From positions 27,501 through 91,500 of the forward strand of contig NZ_CP150496.1 in the NCBI RefSeq assembly GCF_038019025.1: a stretch of DNA of 64,000 bases, given 5' to 3'. Shown here piece by piece: positions 25,446 through 34,809 of the stretch (position 1 is its first letter; every line of letters starts with the position of its first letter). Source of the stretch: Polaribacter marinaquae. Its GTDB lineage: Bacteria > Bacteroidota > Bacteroidia > Flavobacteriales > Flavobacteriaceae. The translations under genes and the position numbers were made by a program. The notes below the pieces were generated by a model. The model did no database searches. It saw only the letters and a program-made list of their open reading frames with translations, and was not told where the DNA came from.

Positions 25446-27077
25446 ATGAAAAGTAGGTTTTTATCAATTTGTATATTGTTTTTAGCAATTAATGTTTATT
25501 CGCAAGATTCTAAAACATTGATTACAATTAATAAAGAAAAAATTTCTGTAGCAGATTTTAAACGGGTTTATGAAAAAAATTTAGATGCTATAGATAATGA
25601 GGAAGCTAAAGATGTAACTAAAAATTTAGATTTATACATCAATTATTTATTAAAGGTTAAAGAGGCTTACAAAATTAAGTTAGATACTTTACCTTCTTAT
25701 AAAAGAGAAATTGCTACTTATAAAAACCAATTAGCAGCACCTTATTTACAAGACACTTCTTTTATTGCAGACTTGGTTAAAGACATTTACTTTAGAACAA
25801 AAAATGAAGTAAAAGCAAAACATATTTTAATCAGAACTTCTAAAGATGCAATGCCAAAAGATACTTTAGTTGCTTACAATAAAATTTTAGACATTAGAAA
25901 TAGAATTGTTAACGGAGAAAGTTTTGAAAAACTAGCAGTAGAAACATCCGAAGATAGATCTGCAAAAGGAGATGCCAAAAGAGGTATTCCTGGTAATAAA
26001 GGTAATTTGGGCTATTTTAAAGCTTTTCAAATGGTTTCTTCATTTGAAGATGTAGCGTTTGCTACAAAAGTAGGTGATGTTTCTATGCCTTTTAGAAGTC
26101 AGTATGGGTATCATATTTTAAAAGTTGATGATTTAAGACCATCTAAAGGAGAAATTGAAGCGGCACATATTTTAATAAAAGATACTACAAATGCTAGTAA
26201 AATTAAAATTGATGAGGTTTACAATAGACTTCAAAATAATGAGTCTTTTGAAAAATTAGCAAACTTATTTTCAGATGATATCGGTTCAAAAGGAAGAGGA
26301 GGAAAGTTAAACAGATTTGGCACTGGTAGAATGGTAAAAGAATTTGAAGATGCTGCATTTTCATTAAAAAACGTTGGCGATTATTCAAAACCTTTTAAAA
26401 CCCGTTTTGGTTGGCATATTGTAAAGCTTTTAAGAAAACATCCTATTAAGTCTTTTGCTGAAATGGAAACAGAGCTTCGTAAAAAAATTAAAAGAAGTTC
26501 TCGTATGCAAATGTCTGAAAAAGCTATAATTAATAAGTTAAAAGCAACTTATAAAATTGTAGAAAATGAAAAAGCAAAACAAATTCTTAATCAAAAAAAT
26601 ATTAGATCGCTTTCTAAGGATTCTTTGCAAAACACTATATTAAGCATCAATGATAAGAAAATTACACAAGAGAAATTTGTAGATTACACAAAAAACAGAA
26701 GGCATAAACCTATTTTTGTGTTGTTCGAGATGTTTAAAGAAAAAGAAATTTTAGCTTATTACAAAGAAAACTTAATAAAAACTGAACCTGAATACGCTAA
26801 TACTTTAAAAGAATATGAAGATGGTTTGTTGTTATTTGAACTAATGCAACAAAAAATTTGGAACAAATCTTCTAAAGATTCTTTAGGTTTAAAATCTTAT
26901 TTTGATAAGAATAAAGCCAACTATAATTCTAATGAATTAAAAACTGTAAAAGGTGAGGTAATGAATGATTACCAAAATTATTTAGAAGAAAAATGGATTG
27001 CAGATTTAAGAAAAAAGAATAAAATAAAAATTCATAAAAAGCAGTTAAAGAAACTGATAAACTATTATAAAGATTAA
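25446..27077 (+). CDS. Periplasmic peptidylprolyl isomerase with two parvulin domains
   Basis: 543 residues with signal peptide (MKSRFLSICILFLAINVYS, then QD). After a helical N-terminal region come two parvulin (PpiC) domains at about 118-233 and 238-340, each with the pattern [KA]-H-I-L-I..., F-x-x-[VA]-A-F and F-x-[ST]-x-[YF]-G-[YW]-H-I-[LV]-K. The C-terminal ~200 residues are helical and lysine-rich without a recognisable domain. Acts as a folding catalyst or chaperone for outer-membrane proteins (inference from SurA/PrsA relatives). First of three consecutive related genes with 1-nt or overlapping junctions. Confidence 0.9.
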   Translation: MKSRFLSICILFLAINVYSQDSKTLITINKEKISVADFKRVYEKNLDAIDNEEAKDVTKNLDLYINYLLKVKEAYKIKLDTLPSYKREIATYKNQLAAPYLQDTSFIADLVKDIYFRTKNEVKAKHILIRTSKDAMPKDTLVAYNKILDIRNRIVNGESFEKLAVETSEDRSAKGDAKRGIPGNKGNLGYFKAFQMVSSFEDVAFATKVGDVSMPFRSQYGYHILKVDDLRPSKGEIEAAHILIKDTTNASKIKIDEVYNRLQNNESFEKLANLFSDDIGSKGRGGKLNRFGTGRMVKEFEDAAFSLKNVGDYSKPFKTRFGWHIVKLLRKHPIKSFAEMETELRKKIKRSSRMQMSEKAIINKLKATYKIVENEKAKQILNQKNIRSLSKDSLQNTILSINDKKITQEKFVDYTKNRRHKPIFVLFEMFKEKEILAYYKENLIKTEPEYANTLKEYEDGLLLFELMQQKIWNKSSKDSLGLKSYFDKNKANYNSNELKTVKGEVMNDYQNYLEEKWIADLRKKNKIKIHKKQLKKLINYYKD

Positions 27078-27078
27078 A

Positions 27079-27924
27079 ATGAGAATTGTATTTGTTATTT
27101 TTTGCGCTTTTTTATTTACCTCTTGTCAGTATTTCGAAATGCAAGAAAAAGAAGAACACTCTTCTGAAATTGTTGCCATTGTAAATACAGAAAAACTATT
27201 TAAAGAAGATTTAAAAGATCTTTTACCTAGAAATATTACTAAAGAAGATAGTTTAATTTTAGTTAAAAGTTTAATACAAGACTGGGCTGTAAAAAAATTA
27301 TTTTTAAAAGCTGCAGAAACCAATAATTCATCAGAATCTTTAGATGATATTAATAAGTTGGTACAAGATTATAAAGAAAGTTTATTAATTAATAATTACA
27401 AAGAAGATTTAATTAAGCAAAAGTTAGATACTTTAGTAACCGAACAAGAGATAGAAGAATATTATTTAGCCAATAATGAAAACTTTAAATTGAACGAGGT
27501 TTTAGTAAAATCTAAATATTTAAATTTTGACAATAATATAAAAGATCAAAAAGAGATTATAGAATTATTTAAATCTGATGATATTGAAGATGCAGAAGAG
27601 TTAGAAAGACAGCAATTAAGCTTTAAAATGTATCAACTAAACGACTCTGTTTGGACAGAATTGGATAAGATTTTGTTAAAACTACCATTTTCTAAAGAAA
27701 ATCTGTTAAAAAAATCAAAATTCATTCAAAAACAAGATTCATTAGGTTTATATTTGGTGGCTATAAAAGACGTATTAAATAGAAATGATATAGCACCATT
27801 AAGCTATATTAAGCCAACGATAAAAGAAATGATTTTACACAAGCGTAAAATCGAGTTAATAAGAGAGATTGAAAAACTAATAGTAAAAGATGCCACAAAA
27901 AACAATAATTTCAAAATATACTAA
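27079..27924 (+). CDS. Lipoprotein related to SurA, without a clear catalytic domain
   Basis: 281 residues. Lipoprotein signal with lipobox FTSC (Cys16). EIVAIVNTEKLFKEDLKDLL resembles the SurA N-terminal chaperone segment, and the final ~40 residues (SYIKPTIKEMILHKRKIELI..) resemble the closing SurA helix. The central part does not show the parvulin H-I-L and G-Y-H-I motifs, so it is probably a chaperone without isomerase activity (inference). It starts 1 nt after the previous stop and overlaps the next gene by 35 nt, so the three are tightly coupled. Confidence 0.78.
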   Translation: MRIVFVIFCAFLFTSCQYFEMQEKEEHSSEIVAIVNTEKLFKEDLKDLLPRNITKEDSLILVKSLIQDWAVKKLFLKAAETNNSSESLDDINKLVQDYKESLLINNYKEDLIKQKLDTLVTEQEIEEYYLANNENFKLNEVLVKSKYLNFDNNIKDQKEIIELFKSDDIEDAEELERQQLSFKMYQLNDSVWTELDKILLKLPFSKENLLKKSKFIQKQDSLGLYLVAIKDVLNRNDIAPLSYIKPTIKEMILHKRKIELIREIEKLIVKDATKNNNFKIY

Positions 27925-29272
27925 AATCTTTATTACAGCTGTATTATTTGCAGTAACATCATTACAATTAAATGCACAAAAAGTTAAAATAGACGGTGTA
28001 GCAGTAGTAATTGGTAAAAATATTGTTTTAGATTCTGATATTGCAAAATTTAAGCAAGAAGTAGAATTTAAAAGTGAAGGGAAAATTAAAATTTCTGATT
28101 GTGAAATGTTAGAAGAGTTAATGGAACAAAAATTACTTTCTCATCATGCAGTTATAGACAGTATTACTGTTTTAGATACAGAGGTTAACTCTAAAGTAGA
28201 CAGAAGTATACAGTTTTTTGCACAAGAATATGGTTCTATAGACAAAGCAATTGCTGCTTATGGGTTTAATGATTTAGACGATTTAAAGAGTGAACTGTTT
28301 AATGTTCAGAAAGAAAATGCGTTAATAGAAAGAGAACAACAAAAAATTACAGAAAAAGTAGATGTTACACCAGAAGAGGTACGTTTGTACTTTAACGGTT
28401 TAAAAGAAAAAGGAGACTTACCAGAATTTACTGCAGAGATAGAATTGGCTCAAATAGTTTTAAATGCAGAACCTACAGAAGAAGAAAATAACAAAGTAAT
28501 TGCTCAATTAAACGAAATTAGAACAGAAATTTTAAACGGTGCTAGTTTTAGAATGAAAGCAATTATTAATTCTAAAGATCCTGGTGTTACGCAAGACGGA
28601 GGAAGAATACAGGTTACTAAAGAAGCTAACTTAATTAAAGAGTTTAAAGAAGTTTCTTTTTCATTAGAAAAAAATGAAATTTCAGAGCCATTTAAAACAC
28701 TTTTTGGTTATCATATTATTCAGGTTCATGAAATTAAAGGAAATACAAGAGTTGTATCTCATATTTTATTACAACCAGAAATACCAGAGTCTAGGTTAAC
28801 AGAAACTAGATTAAAAGTTGAAGAAATTAAAAATGATATTAAAGCAGGTAAATTAACTTTTGAAGAAGCTGTAAAAAAATTTTCTGATGATAAAGATTCT
28901 AAAAACAACGGAGGAGTAATTATTAACGGTTATACGGGCGAGACTAAATTCGATTTAACAAGAATGGATCCTGCAATGTATGCAAGAGTTAACGATTTAA
29001 AGAAAGGTGAATTTACAGACGTTTTTTATGATGAAGCTAGAGGAGGAGAGAAGATGTATAAGTTTATCTTAATGAAAGATAGAACAGATACGCATACAGC
29101 AGATCTTGTAGATGATTATGTTAAAATACAAGCACTGGCTTTAAAGAAAAAGAAAGAAGAGGTAATAGAAAAGTGGTCTAATGATAAAATTAAAGATACT
29201 TATATTAAATTATCATCAGATTACAAGAGTTGTACTTTTAATAAAAATTGGAAAAAAGAAACAGGTAAATAA
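27890..29272 (+). CDS. SurA-type periplasmic chaperone/peptidylprolyl isomerase
   Basis: 460 residues with signal peptide (to LQLNAQ). SurA N-domain (KVDGVAVVIGKNIVLDSDI-type segment, EELMEQKLL), then parvulin domain 1 (about 175-285, ending LFGYHIIQVHE) and domain 2 (about 290-400, SHILL...KFSDDKDSKNNGG). Escorts outer-membrane proteins through the periplasm in proteobacteria; the same role is inferred here. The start ATG lies inside the preceding gene, and the final A of its TAA is the A of the next gene's ATG. Confidence 0.9.
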   Translation: MPQKTIISKYTKIFITAVLFAVTSLQLNAQKVKIDGVAVVIGKNIVLDSDIAKFKQEVEFKSEGKIKISDCEMLEELMEQKLLSHHAVIDSITVLDTEVNSKVDRSIQFFAQEYGSIDKAIAAYGFNDLDDLKSELFNVQKENALIEREQQKITEKVDVTPEEVRLYFNGLKEKGDLPEFTAEIELAQIVLNAEPTEEENNKVIAQLNEIRTEILNGASFRMKAIINSKDPGVTQDGGRIQVTKEANLIKEFKEVSFSLEKNEISEPFKTLFGYHIIQVHEIKGNTRVVSHILLQPEIPESRLTETRLKVEEIKNDIKAGKLTFEEAVKKFSDDKDSKNNGGVIINGYTGETKFDLTRMDPAMYARVNDLKKGEFTDVFYDEARGGEKMYKFILMKDRTDTHTADLVDDYVKIQALALKKKKEEVIEKWSNDKIKDTYIKLSSDYKSCTFNKNWKKETGK

Positions 29273-30225
29273 TGTCAGACGTTAAAGCGGTAAATAACCT
29301 AGTACAAAAGTTTGAAACTTTAAAAAAAGAAATTGGTAAAGTAATTATCGGTCAAAAAGAAGCAGTAGATTTTACACTATTATCTGTTTTTTGTGGAGGT
29401 CATTCTTTATTAATAGGTGTGCCCGGTTTAGCAAAAACATTATTAGTTAATACTGTTTCAGATGCTTTAGGCTTAAATTTTAAAAGAATACAGTTTACGC
29501 CAGATTTAATGCCTTCGGATATTTTAGGAAGTGAAATTCTTGATGAAAGCAGGCAATTTAAATTTATTAAAGGTCCTATTTTCTCTAATATTATTTTAGC
29601 AGATGAGATAAATCGAACTCCGCCAAAAACACAAGCAGCTTTGTTAGAAGCAATGCAAGAACGTTCTGTAACTGTTTCTGGTACGCATTATAAATTAGAT
29701 TTACCGTTTTTTGTTTTGGCAACACAAAACCCAATTGAACAAGAAGGAACTTATCCTTTACCAGAAGCGCAATTAGACAGGTTTATGTTTTCTATTAACT
29801 TAGAATATCCAAGTTTTGTAGAAGAGGTACAAGTAGTAAAAAGTACAACAAGTAACATAAAAGAAACGATCAACGCTATTTTTACTGGTGATGAAATTGT
29901 TGAAATTCAGAAATTAATTAGAAAAATTCCTGTTGCAGACAATGTTATTGAATATGCTGTTGGTTTGGTTGGAAAAACAAGACCAAAAGCTTCGGCTGCT
30001 ACAGAAATGGTAAAAAGCTATTTAGATTGGGGTGCAGGACCAAGAGCTTCTCAGAACTTAATTTTAGCTGCCAAAGCTCATGCTGCAGTTAGTGGTAAAT
30101 ATTCACCTGACATTGAAGATGTAAAAGCTGTTGCAATTCCTATTTTATCGCACAGAATTGTTAAGAATTATAAAGCAGAAGCAGAAGGTGTTTCTATTGC
30201 AGATATTATCAACTCTTTGTTGTAA
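29272..30225 (+). CDS. MoxR-family AAA+ ATPase
   Basis: 317 residues. Walker A GVPGLAKT (49-56), Walker B ILADEINRTPPKTQAALLEAMQE, sensor 1 ATQNPIEQEGTYPLPEAQLDRF and a C-terminal lid (WGAGPRASQNLI). MoxR proteins act as chaperones, often for neighbouring VWA or DUF58 proteins; none is visible here. Its coupling (TAATG overlap) to three periplasmic folding factors is notable. Convergent with rsmD, with 2 nt between stop codons. Confidence 0.94.
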   Translation: MSDVKAVNNLVQKFETLKKEIGKVIIGQKEAVDFTLLSVFCGGHSLLIGVPGLAKTLLVNTVSDALGLNFKRIQFTPDLMPSDILGSEILDESRQFKFIKGPIFSNIILADEINRTPPKTQAALLEAMQERSVTVSGTHYKLDLPFFVLATQNPIEQEGTYPLPEAQLDRFMFSINLEYPSFVEEVQVVKSTTSNIKETINAIFTGDEIVEIQKLIRKIPVADNVIEYAVGLVGKTRPKASAATEMVKSYLDWGAGPRASQNLILAAKAHAAVSGKYSPDIEDVKAVAIPILSHRIVKNYKAEAEGVSIADIINSLL

Positions 30226-30227
30226 TA

Positions 30228-30788
30228 TTATTCTTCTTCATCTTCTTTAGCCGGATTTTCAAAAAAGCTAAAAACGTTACCGCCATATCTTTTATCGTAA
30301 CTATGCTTTGCGTGTTTTGATAAATCTGTATGCTTAGAATGTTCTACAATTAAAACTCCGTCTTCATTTAAAATACCTCTTTCAAAAACTAAATCTACAA
30401 TTTTTAAGAATTGATCTTCTTCAAAATCGTAAGGTGGATCAGCAAAAACTACATCAGAAGTTAAATTTGTTTTTTCTAAGAATTTATAAACGTCACTTTT
30501 GTAGGTGTTAATATCTAAATCTAAGGCTTTAGCAGTAGAATTTATAAACTTTATACAACCAAAGTGTGCATCTATTGCATAAATGGTTTTAGTACCTCTA
30601 GAAGCAAATTCGTAACTAATATTTCCTGTGCCGGCAAACAAATCTATAACAGAAATAGCATCAAAATAATAGGTGTTGTTTAAGATGTTAAACAAAGATT
30701 CTTTAGCCATATCTGTAGTAGGTCTAACAGGTAGGTTTTTTGGCGCTGATAAGCGTCTTGATTTTAATTTACCAGAAATAATTCTCAT
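30228..30788 (-). CDS. rsmD: 16S rRNA (guanine966-N2)-methyltransferase RsmD
   Basis: 186 residues. N-terminal MRIISGKLKSRRLSAPKNLPVRPTTD is the family signature, with DLFAGTGNISYEFASRG (SAM-binding motif I) and DPPYDF (motif IV, catalytic). Methylates G966 of 16S rRNA in the assembled small subunit. ATG overlaps the stop of the upstream DUF3822 gene by 4 nt. Contains an acidic C-terminal tail (AKEDEEE). Confidence 0.95.
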   Translation of the reverse strand: MRIISGKLKSRRLSAPKNLPVRPTTDMAKESLFNILNNTYYFDAISVIDLFAGTGNISYEFASRGTKTIYAIDAHFGCIKFINSTAKALDLDINTYKSDVYKFLEKTNLTSDVVFADPPYDFEEDQFLKIVDLVFERGILNEDGVLIVEHSKHTDLSKHAKHSYDKRYGGNVFSFFENPAKEDEEE

Positions 30789-31618
30789 GAGCCTAAAAGT
30801 ATATAATTTGAGTGTTTCGGAATTTTTAATTCATTAAAAATAGCTTTTTCACTTTCTAAAAAGTAAATGTTTTTAATGTATTTGTAGGTTAATTTATAAA
30901 TAGCAGTATTTAAGGTTATATTACCTGTAAAATACAAAGGAAACTCTAAAGTGTCTAAATTTAATTGTTCTGCAACAAATAAGATGTAATAGATAAAATC
31001 TTCTTTAGAGTTGTAAGAAAATGTATTAAAAAGTAGCAATTGCTTATTCTCGATAACCACAATGTCTAAAGTTGTTTTACCAACATTTACATACATTGTT
31101 TTATTATTAGATTTATTTACTTTTAATAACTTTTCAATTAAAACCGTACTGTAATGCTTGTATTCGAATTCACCAAAATTTTGAAATAAATAGTTATTGA
31201 TGTTCACATAAGGAACGTAAACGTTTTTGGTTTTAAGTACATCGATACTATCAAAACTAATAAAATCTGTAACTAACGTTTTTATATTATAATTTAAATA
31301 AGTAGCTAGTTCATTTTCATCAAAGAATTGATCTGGCACTAATGCTGCTAAATTATTCTGATGAATAACTGTTACAGAAGTGAAATCATTTTGAAGCTTT
31401 GTGTCTTTTTTAAATATTTCTTCAATTTTAAGAAGTAAGTTTTCTGGTGTATTTAAAGTTGTTTCAAACTCGTATTCACAAAAATATACTTCTTTATTTA
31501 AGCTATTATTATAGATACAAAAAGAAAATCCATCCAAATTAAATTGGATGGATAATCTATTATCTTTTAATGTTTTCAAAGAAATACTACTATTCTTTTT
31601 TATCACCTTTTTTGTCAT
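30785..31618 (-). CDS. DUF3822 family protein, possibly actin-like (PilM-like) fold
   Basis: 277 residues, no signal peptide. Member of the Bacteroidota DUF3822 family commonly found beside rsmD. The strand order LSIQFNLDGFSFCIYN, then VYVPYVNINNYLF, then MYVNVGKTTLDIVVIENKQL and FPLYFTGNI resembles the actin/PilM-GspL ATPase fold by eye; this is inference, not an established function. The start overlaps the end of the upstream membrane-protein gene by 29 nt, and the stop overlaps rsmD, so the three genes form one unit. Confidence 0.8.
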   Translation of the reverse strand: MTKKVIKKNSSISLKTLKDNRLSIQFNLDGFSFCIYNNSLNKEVYFCEYEFETTLNTPENLLLKIEEIFKKDTKLQNDFTSVTVIHQNNLAALVPDQFFDENELATYLNYNIKTLVTDFISFDSIDVLKTKNVYVPYVNINNYLFQNFGEFEYKHYSTVLIEKLLKVNKSNNKTMYVNVGKTTLDIVVIENKQLLLFNTFSYNSKEDFIYYILFVAEQLNLDTLEFPLYFTGNITLNTAIYKLTYKYIKNIYFLESEKAIFNELKIPKHSNYILLGS

Positions 31619-32321
31619 ATGATGGAGGCCAGTTACCTGCTGTTGTTACTTCGTCTAAAGAACCAACAGAAACATATTCTCCTTTAATTTGATCAGCAGC
31701 AATTACTTCTAATTCTTGCTTAACTAAAGATTCGTTCATACCTTCTAATAAAGCTTTTTTAGGAGTTTTTGCCATAAAAGTAGGTACAACTAAACCTTGT
31801 ACTTTTTCTACAGTTCCTACTTCTAATTCAAACTCAGTTCCTTTTAAACCAGGTACACTAAACATTGTTTTGTAATCTCTGTCTTTAAAGTATTTTAATA
31901 CAGGTTCGTAACCAATTGTATCTGTAACTCTTCTTTCTACTTCATCTGTAATACCACCACCTTTGTTAACAGTTTCTACAATTGTTTTTGTATTTGTTAA
32001 AGCTAATTTAGCAGTATCTATAAATTTGATTAAAGCGTTTTTATCTTTTGTATAATTACCGTTTGCTTCGTAATATTTTACTTCTGCATCTCTAATCATC
32101 TTAAGATTATCTACAACTTTAGCATATCTTGTAATCTTATCTTTGTTAAAGTTAATTGGCTCCATAATACCGTTGTATATTTTAAAGCCTAAAAATACTG
32201 CTAAGAATAAAAGTAAAATAGATGGAATCCATCTTAACTTTAGAGGTAAATATTTAACTATAACAATAGCTATAATTACTGCAGCTAAAACCGCAGCTAA
32301 AATCATTCCTAATAATCCCAT
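31590..32321 (-). CDS. Membrane protein with two N-terminal helices, unknown function
   Basis: 243 residues. Two hydrophobic helices (residues 1-25 and 33-49) joined by a short basic loop, then a soluble domain. The segment RDAEVKYYEANGNYTKDKNALIKFID recalls the A-x-x-x-Y-x-x-x-N-G-x-Y pattern that follows the helix in type IV pilins and pseudopilins, but a prepilin peptidase site is not obvious. C-terminus ends in YDKKGDKKE. Probably envelope-anchored. First gene of the operon with DUF3822 and rsmD. Confidence 0.72.
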   Translation of the reverse strand: MGLLGMILAAVLAAVIIAIVIVKYLPLKLRWIPSILLLFLAVFLGFKIYNGIMEPINFNKDKITRYAKVVDNLKMIRDAEVKYYEANGNYTKDKNALIKFIDTAKLALTNTKTIVETVNKGGGITDEVERRVTDTIGYEPVLKYFKDRDYKTMFSVPGLKGTEFELEVGTVEKVQGLVVPTFMAKTPKKALLEGMNESLVKQELEVIAADQIKGEYVSVGSLDEVTTAGNWPPSYDKKGDKKE

Positions 32322-32351
32322 TTTTAATGTTTTTTTTTAATAGTCCTATCG

Positions 32352-32359
32352 CAAATCTA
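32352..32359 (-). promoter_or_regulatory. Putative -7 box of the membrane protein/DUF3822/rsmD operon
   Basis: TAGATTTG on the minus strand, 30 nt before ATG 32321; divergent from the box at 32403. Confidence 0.5.
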
Positions 32360-32402
32360 CAATTTTTTTTCAATGATAAAAATTTTTATTTATAAATCGA
32401 CG

Positions 32403-32410
32403 TATCTTTG
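32403..32410 (+). promoter_or_regulatory. Putative -7 box of the RecD-like helicase gene
   Basis: TATCTTTG, 16 nt before the ATG at 32427, leaving a leader of roughly 10 nt. Confidence 0.5.
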
Positions 32411-32426
32411 TTATTTTAATTAATAT

Positions 32427-33851
32427 ATGATAGAATTACCTGCAGATTTTAACAAAGAATTGTTAAAGAAATTCCCACATCAACCAACAATAAAACAAAA
32501 AGAACTTTTAAATTTACTAAGCAGTTTTATTTTTAATAAAGATAAAAATGCTCTTTTTTTGCTTAAAGGATATGCAGGAACAGGTAAAACAACTACAATT
32601 GGTACTTTTGTAAATTCTTTATGGACAGCAGGTAAAAAAGCGGTTTTACTTGCACCAACTGGTAGAGCAGCTAAAGTTATTTCTCTTTATTCTAAGAAAC
32701 CAGCTTTTACAATTCATAAGAAAATATATTTTCCTAAAAAACAATCAAACGGTTCTGTGGCCTTTGTTTTACAACCCAATAAACATAAACATACTATTTT
32801 TATTGTTGATGAAGCTTCGATGATACCAGATAGCAGACAAAACCAAAAGTTATTTGATACAAGTTCACTTCTAGACGATTTAATATCTTATGTGTATTCT
32901 GGTGATAATTGTAAACTTATTTTTATTGGTGATACCGCACAATTACCTCCGGTTAAATTAGATGTTTCACCTGCTTTAGAACAAGATACTCTAACATACG
33001 ATTTTGACAAGCAAGTAACAGAAATAGAATTAGACGAGGTTATGCGTCAACACGAAAATTCTGGAATTTTAGCAAACGCAACATCTTTAAGATTGTTGTT
33101 AAGAAACGAGGATGATAATTTTCAGTTTGATTTAGATTTTGTAGACATAAAAAGGTTAGAAGATGGTTATGATATTGAAGATGCTATTGTTACTTCTTAT
33201 GAAAGTAGTGGAGTAGAAGATACTGCTTTTATTGTACGTTCTAACAAAAGGGCAAACCAATACAATCAACAAATAAGATATAATATTAGAGGTCAAGAAA
33301 ACGAAATTTCTGCTGGAGATTATATAATGATTGTTAAGAATAATTATTATTGGTTGCCAGATTCTTCTAAAGCAGGTTTTATTGCAAACGGAGATATTTG
33401 CGAAGTTTTAAAAATTTTTTCTATTAAAGAATTATACGGATTTAAGTTTGCGGAAGTAGAAATTAGAATGATTGATTATCCGGATATGCATCCTTTTGAA
33501 ACGGTGTTGTTGTTGGATACACTTGTAAGTGAAAGTCCGTCTTTAACTTATGATGAATCTAATAAATTGTATCAAGCGGTTTTAGAAGATTATGCTCATG
33601 AAAAATCGAAATACAAGCAATTTATGTCTGTAAAAAAGAATAAGTATTTTAATGCGCTACAAGTTAAATTTTCTTATGCGATGACATGTCATAAATCTCA
33701 AGGAGGTCAATGGAAAACTGTTTTTATAGAACAACCATATTTGCCAGATGGAGTTTCTAAAGAATATTTTAGATGGCTTTACACGGCAATTACTAGAGCA
33801 CAAGAAAAATTATATCTTATCGGTTTTAAAGACGATTTTTTTATTGAATAA
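32427..33851 (+). CDS. RecD-like / UvrD_C_2 ATP-dependent helicase
   Basis: 474 residues, SF1 helicase without the RecD N-terminal domain. Walker A GYAGTGKTTT (about residues 48-57), motif Ib LAPTGRAAKV, Walker B FIVDEASMIP, motif III FIGDTAQLPPV, and C-terminal YAMTCHKSQGGQWKTVF plus YTAITRAQEKLYLIG (UvrD_C_2). Shorter than RecD2 and likely a Dda/PIF1-like 5'-3' helicase (inference). Transcribed alone; converges with the LpxR-like gene with 1 nt between stop codons. Confidence 0.9.
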   Translation: MIELPADFNKELLKKFPHQPTIKQKELLNLLSSFIFNKDKNALFLLKGYAGTGKTTTIGTFVNSLWTAGKKAVLLAPTGRAAKVISLYSKKPAFTIHKKIYFPKKQSNGSVAFVLQPNKHKHTIFIVDEASMIPDSRQNQKLFDTSSLLDDLISYVYSGDNCKLIFIGDTAQLPPVKLDVSPALEQDTLTYDFDKQVTEIELDEVMRQHENSGILANATSLRLLLRNEDDNFQFDLDFVDIKRLEDGYDIEDAIVTSYESSGVEDTAFIVRSNKRANQYNQQIRYNIRGQENEISAGDYIMIVKNNYYWLPDSSKAGFIANGDICEVLKIFSIKELYGFKFAEVEIRMIDYPDMHPFETVLLLDTLVSESPSLTYDESNKLYQAVLEDYAHEKSKYKQFMSVKKNKYFNALQVKFSYAMTCHKSQGGQWKTVFIEQPYLPDGVSKEYFRWLYTAITRAQEKLYLIGFKDDFFIE

Positions 33852-33852
33852 T

Positions 33853-34803
33853 TTATTTAATAAGGTAATTAATGTTTATTGAACCGTATTTGTGTCCATT
33901 ATCAAATTTTAATCCTTTAGATTTATTTGTGTTATAATTAAACGTATAACCAAAATTAAATCTGTTCGCAGTAAATTTAAAACCAGCTTCAATTCTAAAA
34001 ACAACAGGAACAAGTTCGTTTGTAATCTCGCTACCGTTATTTAAAAAACTCCCTTCTAGAGTGGCGTCATAAAAAGCATATCTTATGGTTGGTTTTATAA
34101 AAATAAAAGCTTCTGATTCTCTGTAGAAAGAAGAGTTTTTATTATTTAAGTTTGTGTTAAAAGCTATAGAATTTGCAAAATCTTGTAAAGGTTTAAAACC
34201 TATTCTTGTAAATAATCCTGTAGAAATATTTGTATAAACTGTACCTAATTTTGCAGAATTTACCCAAGTTAGATCTAGATGATTGCTTTCATCTTTACTA
34301 ATAAACCTATTATAATCAGTATTAAAATTTAAACCTAGTGCGCTTTTAATCTGATATTTCCAACCTTGGCCCTCTTCAAAACCATACATGTTATGAATAA
34401 AATTTTGCATTTCCATAGCATATGCATCAGGACCAATAATACCTAATTGAAAGGTAGTTTTAAAGTTTTGTTTGTTTTTATAAATTCTATTGATACTAAA
34501 TGCACCAAATAAATAACCAGCAAATGGTCTATCATGCTCGTCGATGTTTTTTGTGTTTGCTTTGGCAGGTGTAAACATTTCGTGACCAATTTGCCATTCA
34601 ATAATTTTTTTATCTAAAGAAGTATTGGTTTTCTTAGAAAGATATTTAAAAGATAAAAACATACCGTTGGTATAATATCTATCATCATAAGTAGATGTGT
34701 ATAAATCGTTATCTGTAATAAAACTAATTTCCTTAGAATATTTCTCTTGAGAAAAGCAAATAATAGAGCAAAATAAGAATAAAAAAAGTACTTTCTTTTT
34801 CAT
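33853..34803 (-). CDS. LpxR-family lipid A deacylase-like outer-membrane protein (DUF2219)
   Basis: 316 residues from ATG 34803; the upstream TTG (34812) lies in the -7 box and is rejected. Signal peptide MKKKVLFLFLFCSIICFS. The mature start FITDNDLYTSTYDDRYYTNG is the DUF2219/LpxR signature, with DRPFAGYLFG and GIIGPDA blocks and terminal beta-strands ending INYLIK. In Salmonella LpxR removes a 3'-acyloxyacyl group from lipid A in the outer membrane; activity here is inferred. With the LpxL-like gene (6618-7508) the window encodes both addition and possible removal of lipid A chains. Confidence 0.87.
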   Translation of the reverse strand: MKKKVLFLFLFCSIICFSQEKYSKEISFITDNDLYTSTYDDRYYTNGMFLSFKYLSKKTNTSLDKKIIEWQIGHEMFTPAKANTKNIDEHDRPFAGYLFGAFSINRIYKNKQNFKTTFQLGIIGPDAYAMEMQNFIHNMYGFEEGQGWKYQIKSALGLNFNTDYNRFISKDESNHLDLTWVNSAKLGTVYTNISTGLFTRIGFKPLQDFANSIAFNTNLNNKNSSFYRESEAFIFIKPTIRYAFYDATLEGSFLNNGSEITNELVPVVFRIEAGFKFTANRFNFGYTFNYNTNKSKGLKFDNGHKYGSININYLIK

Positions 34804-34809
34804 AGAAAA

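Noticed and set aside
29272..30225. MoxR as part of a BatA/DUF58 stress operon
   Set aside because: No DUF58, VWA or TPR genes follow; the next gene is convergent rsmD.
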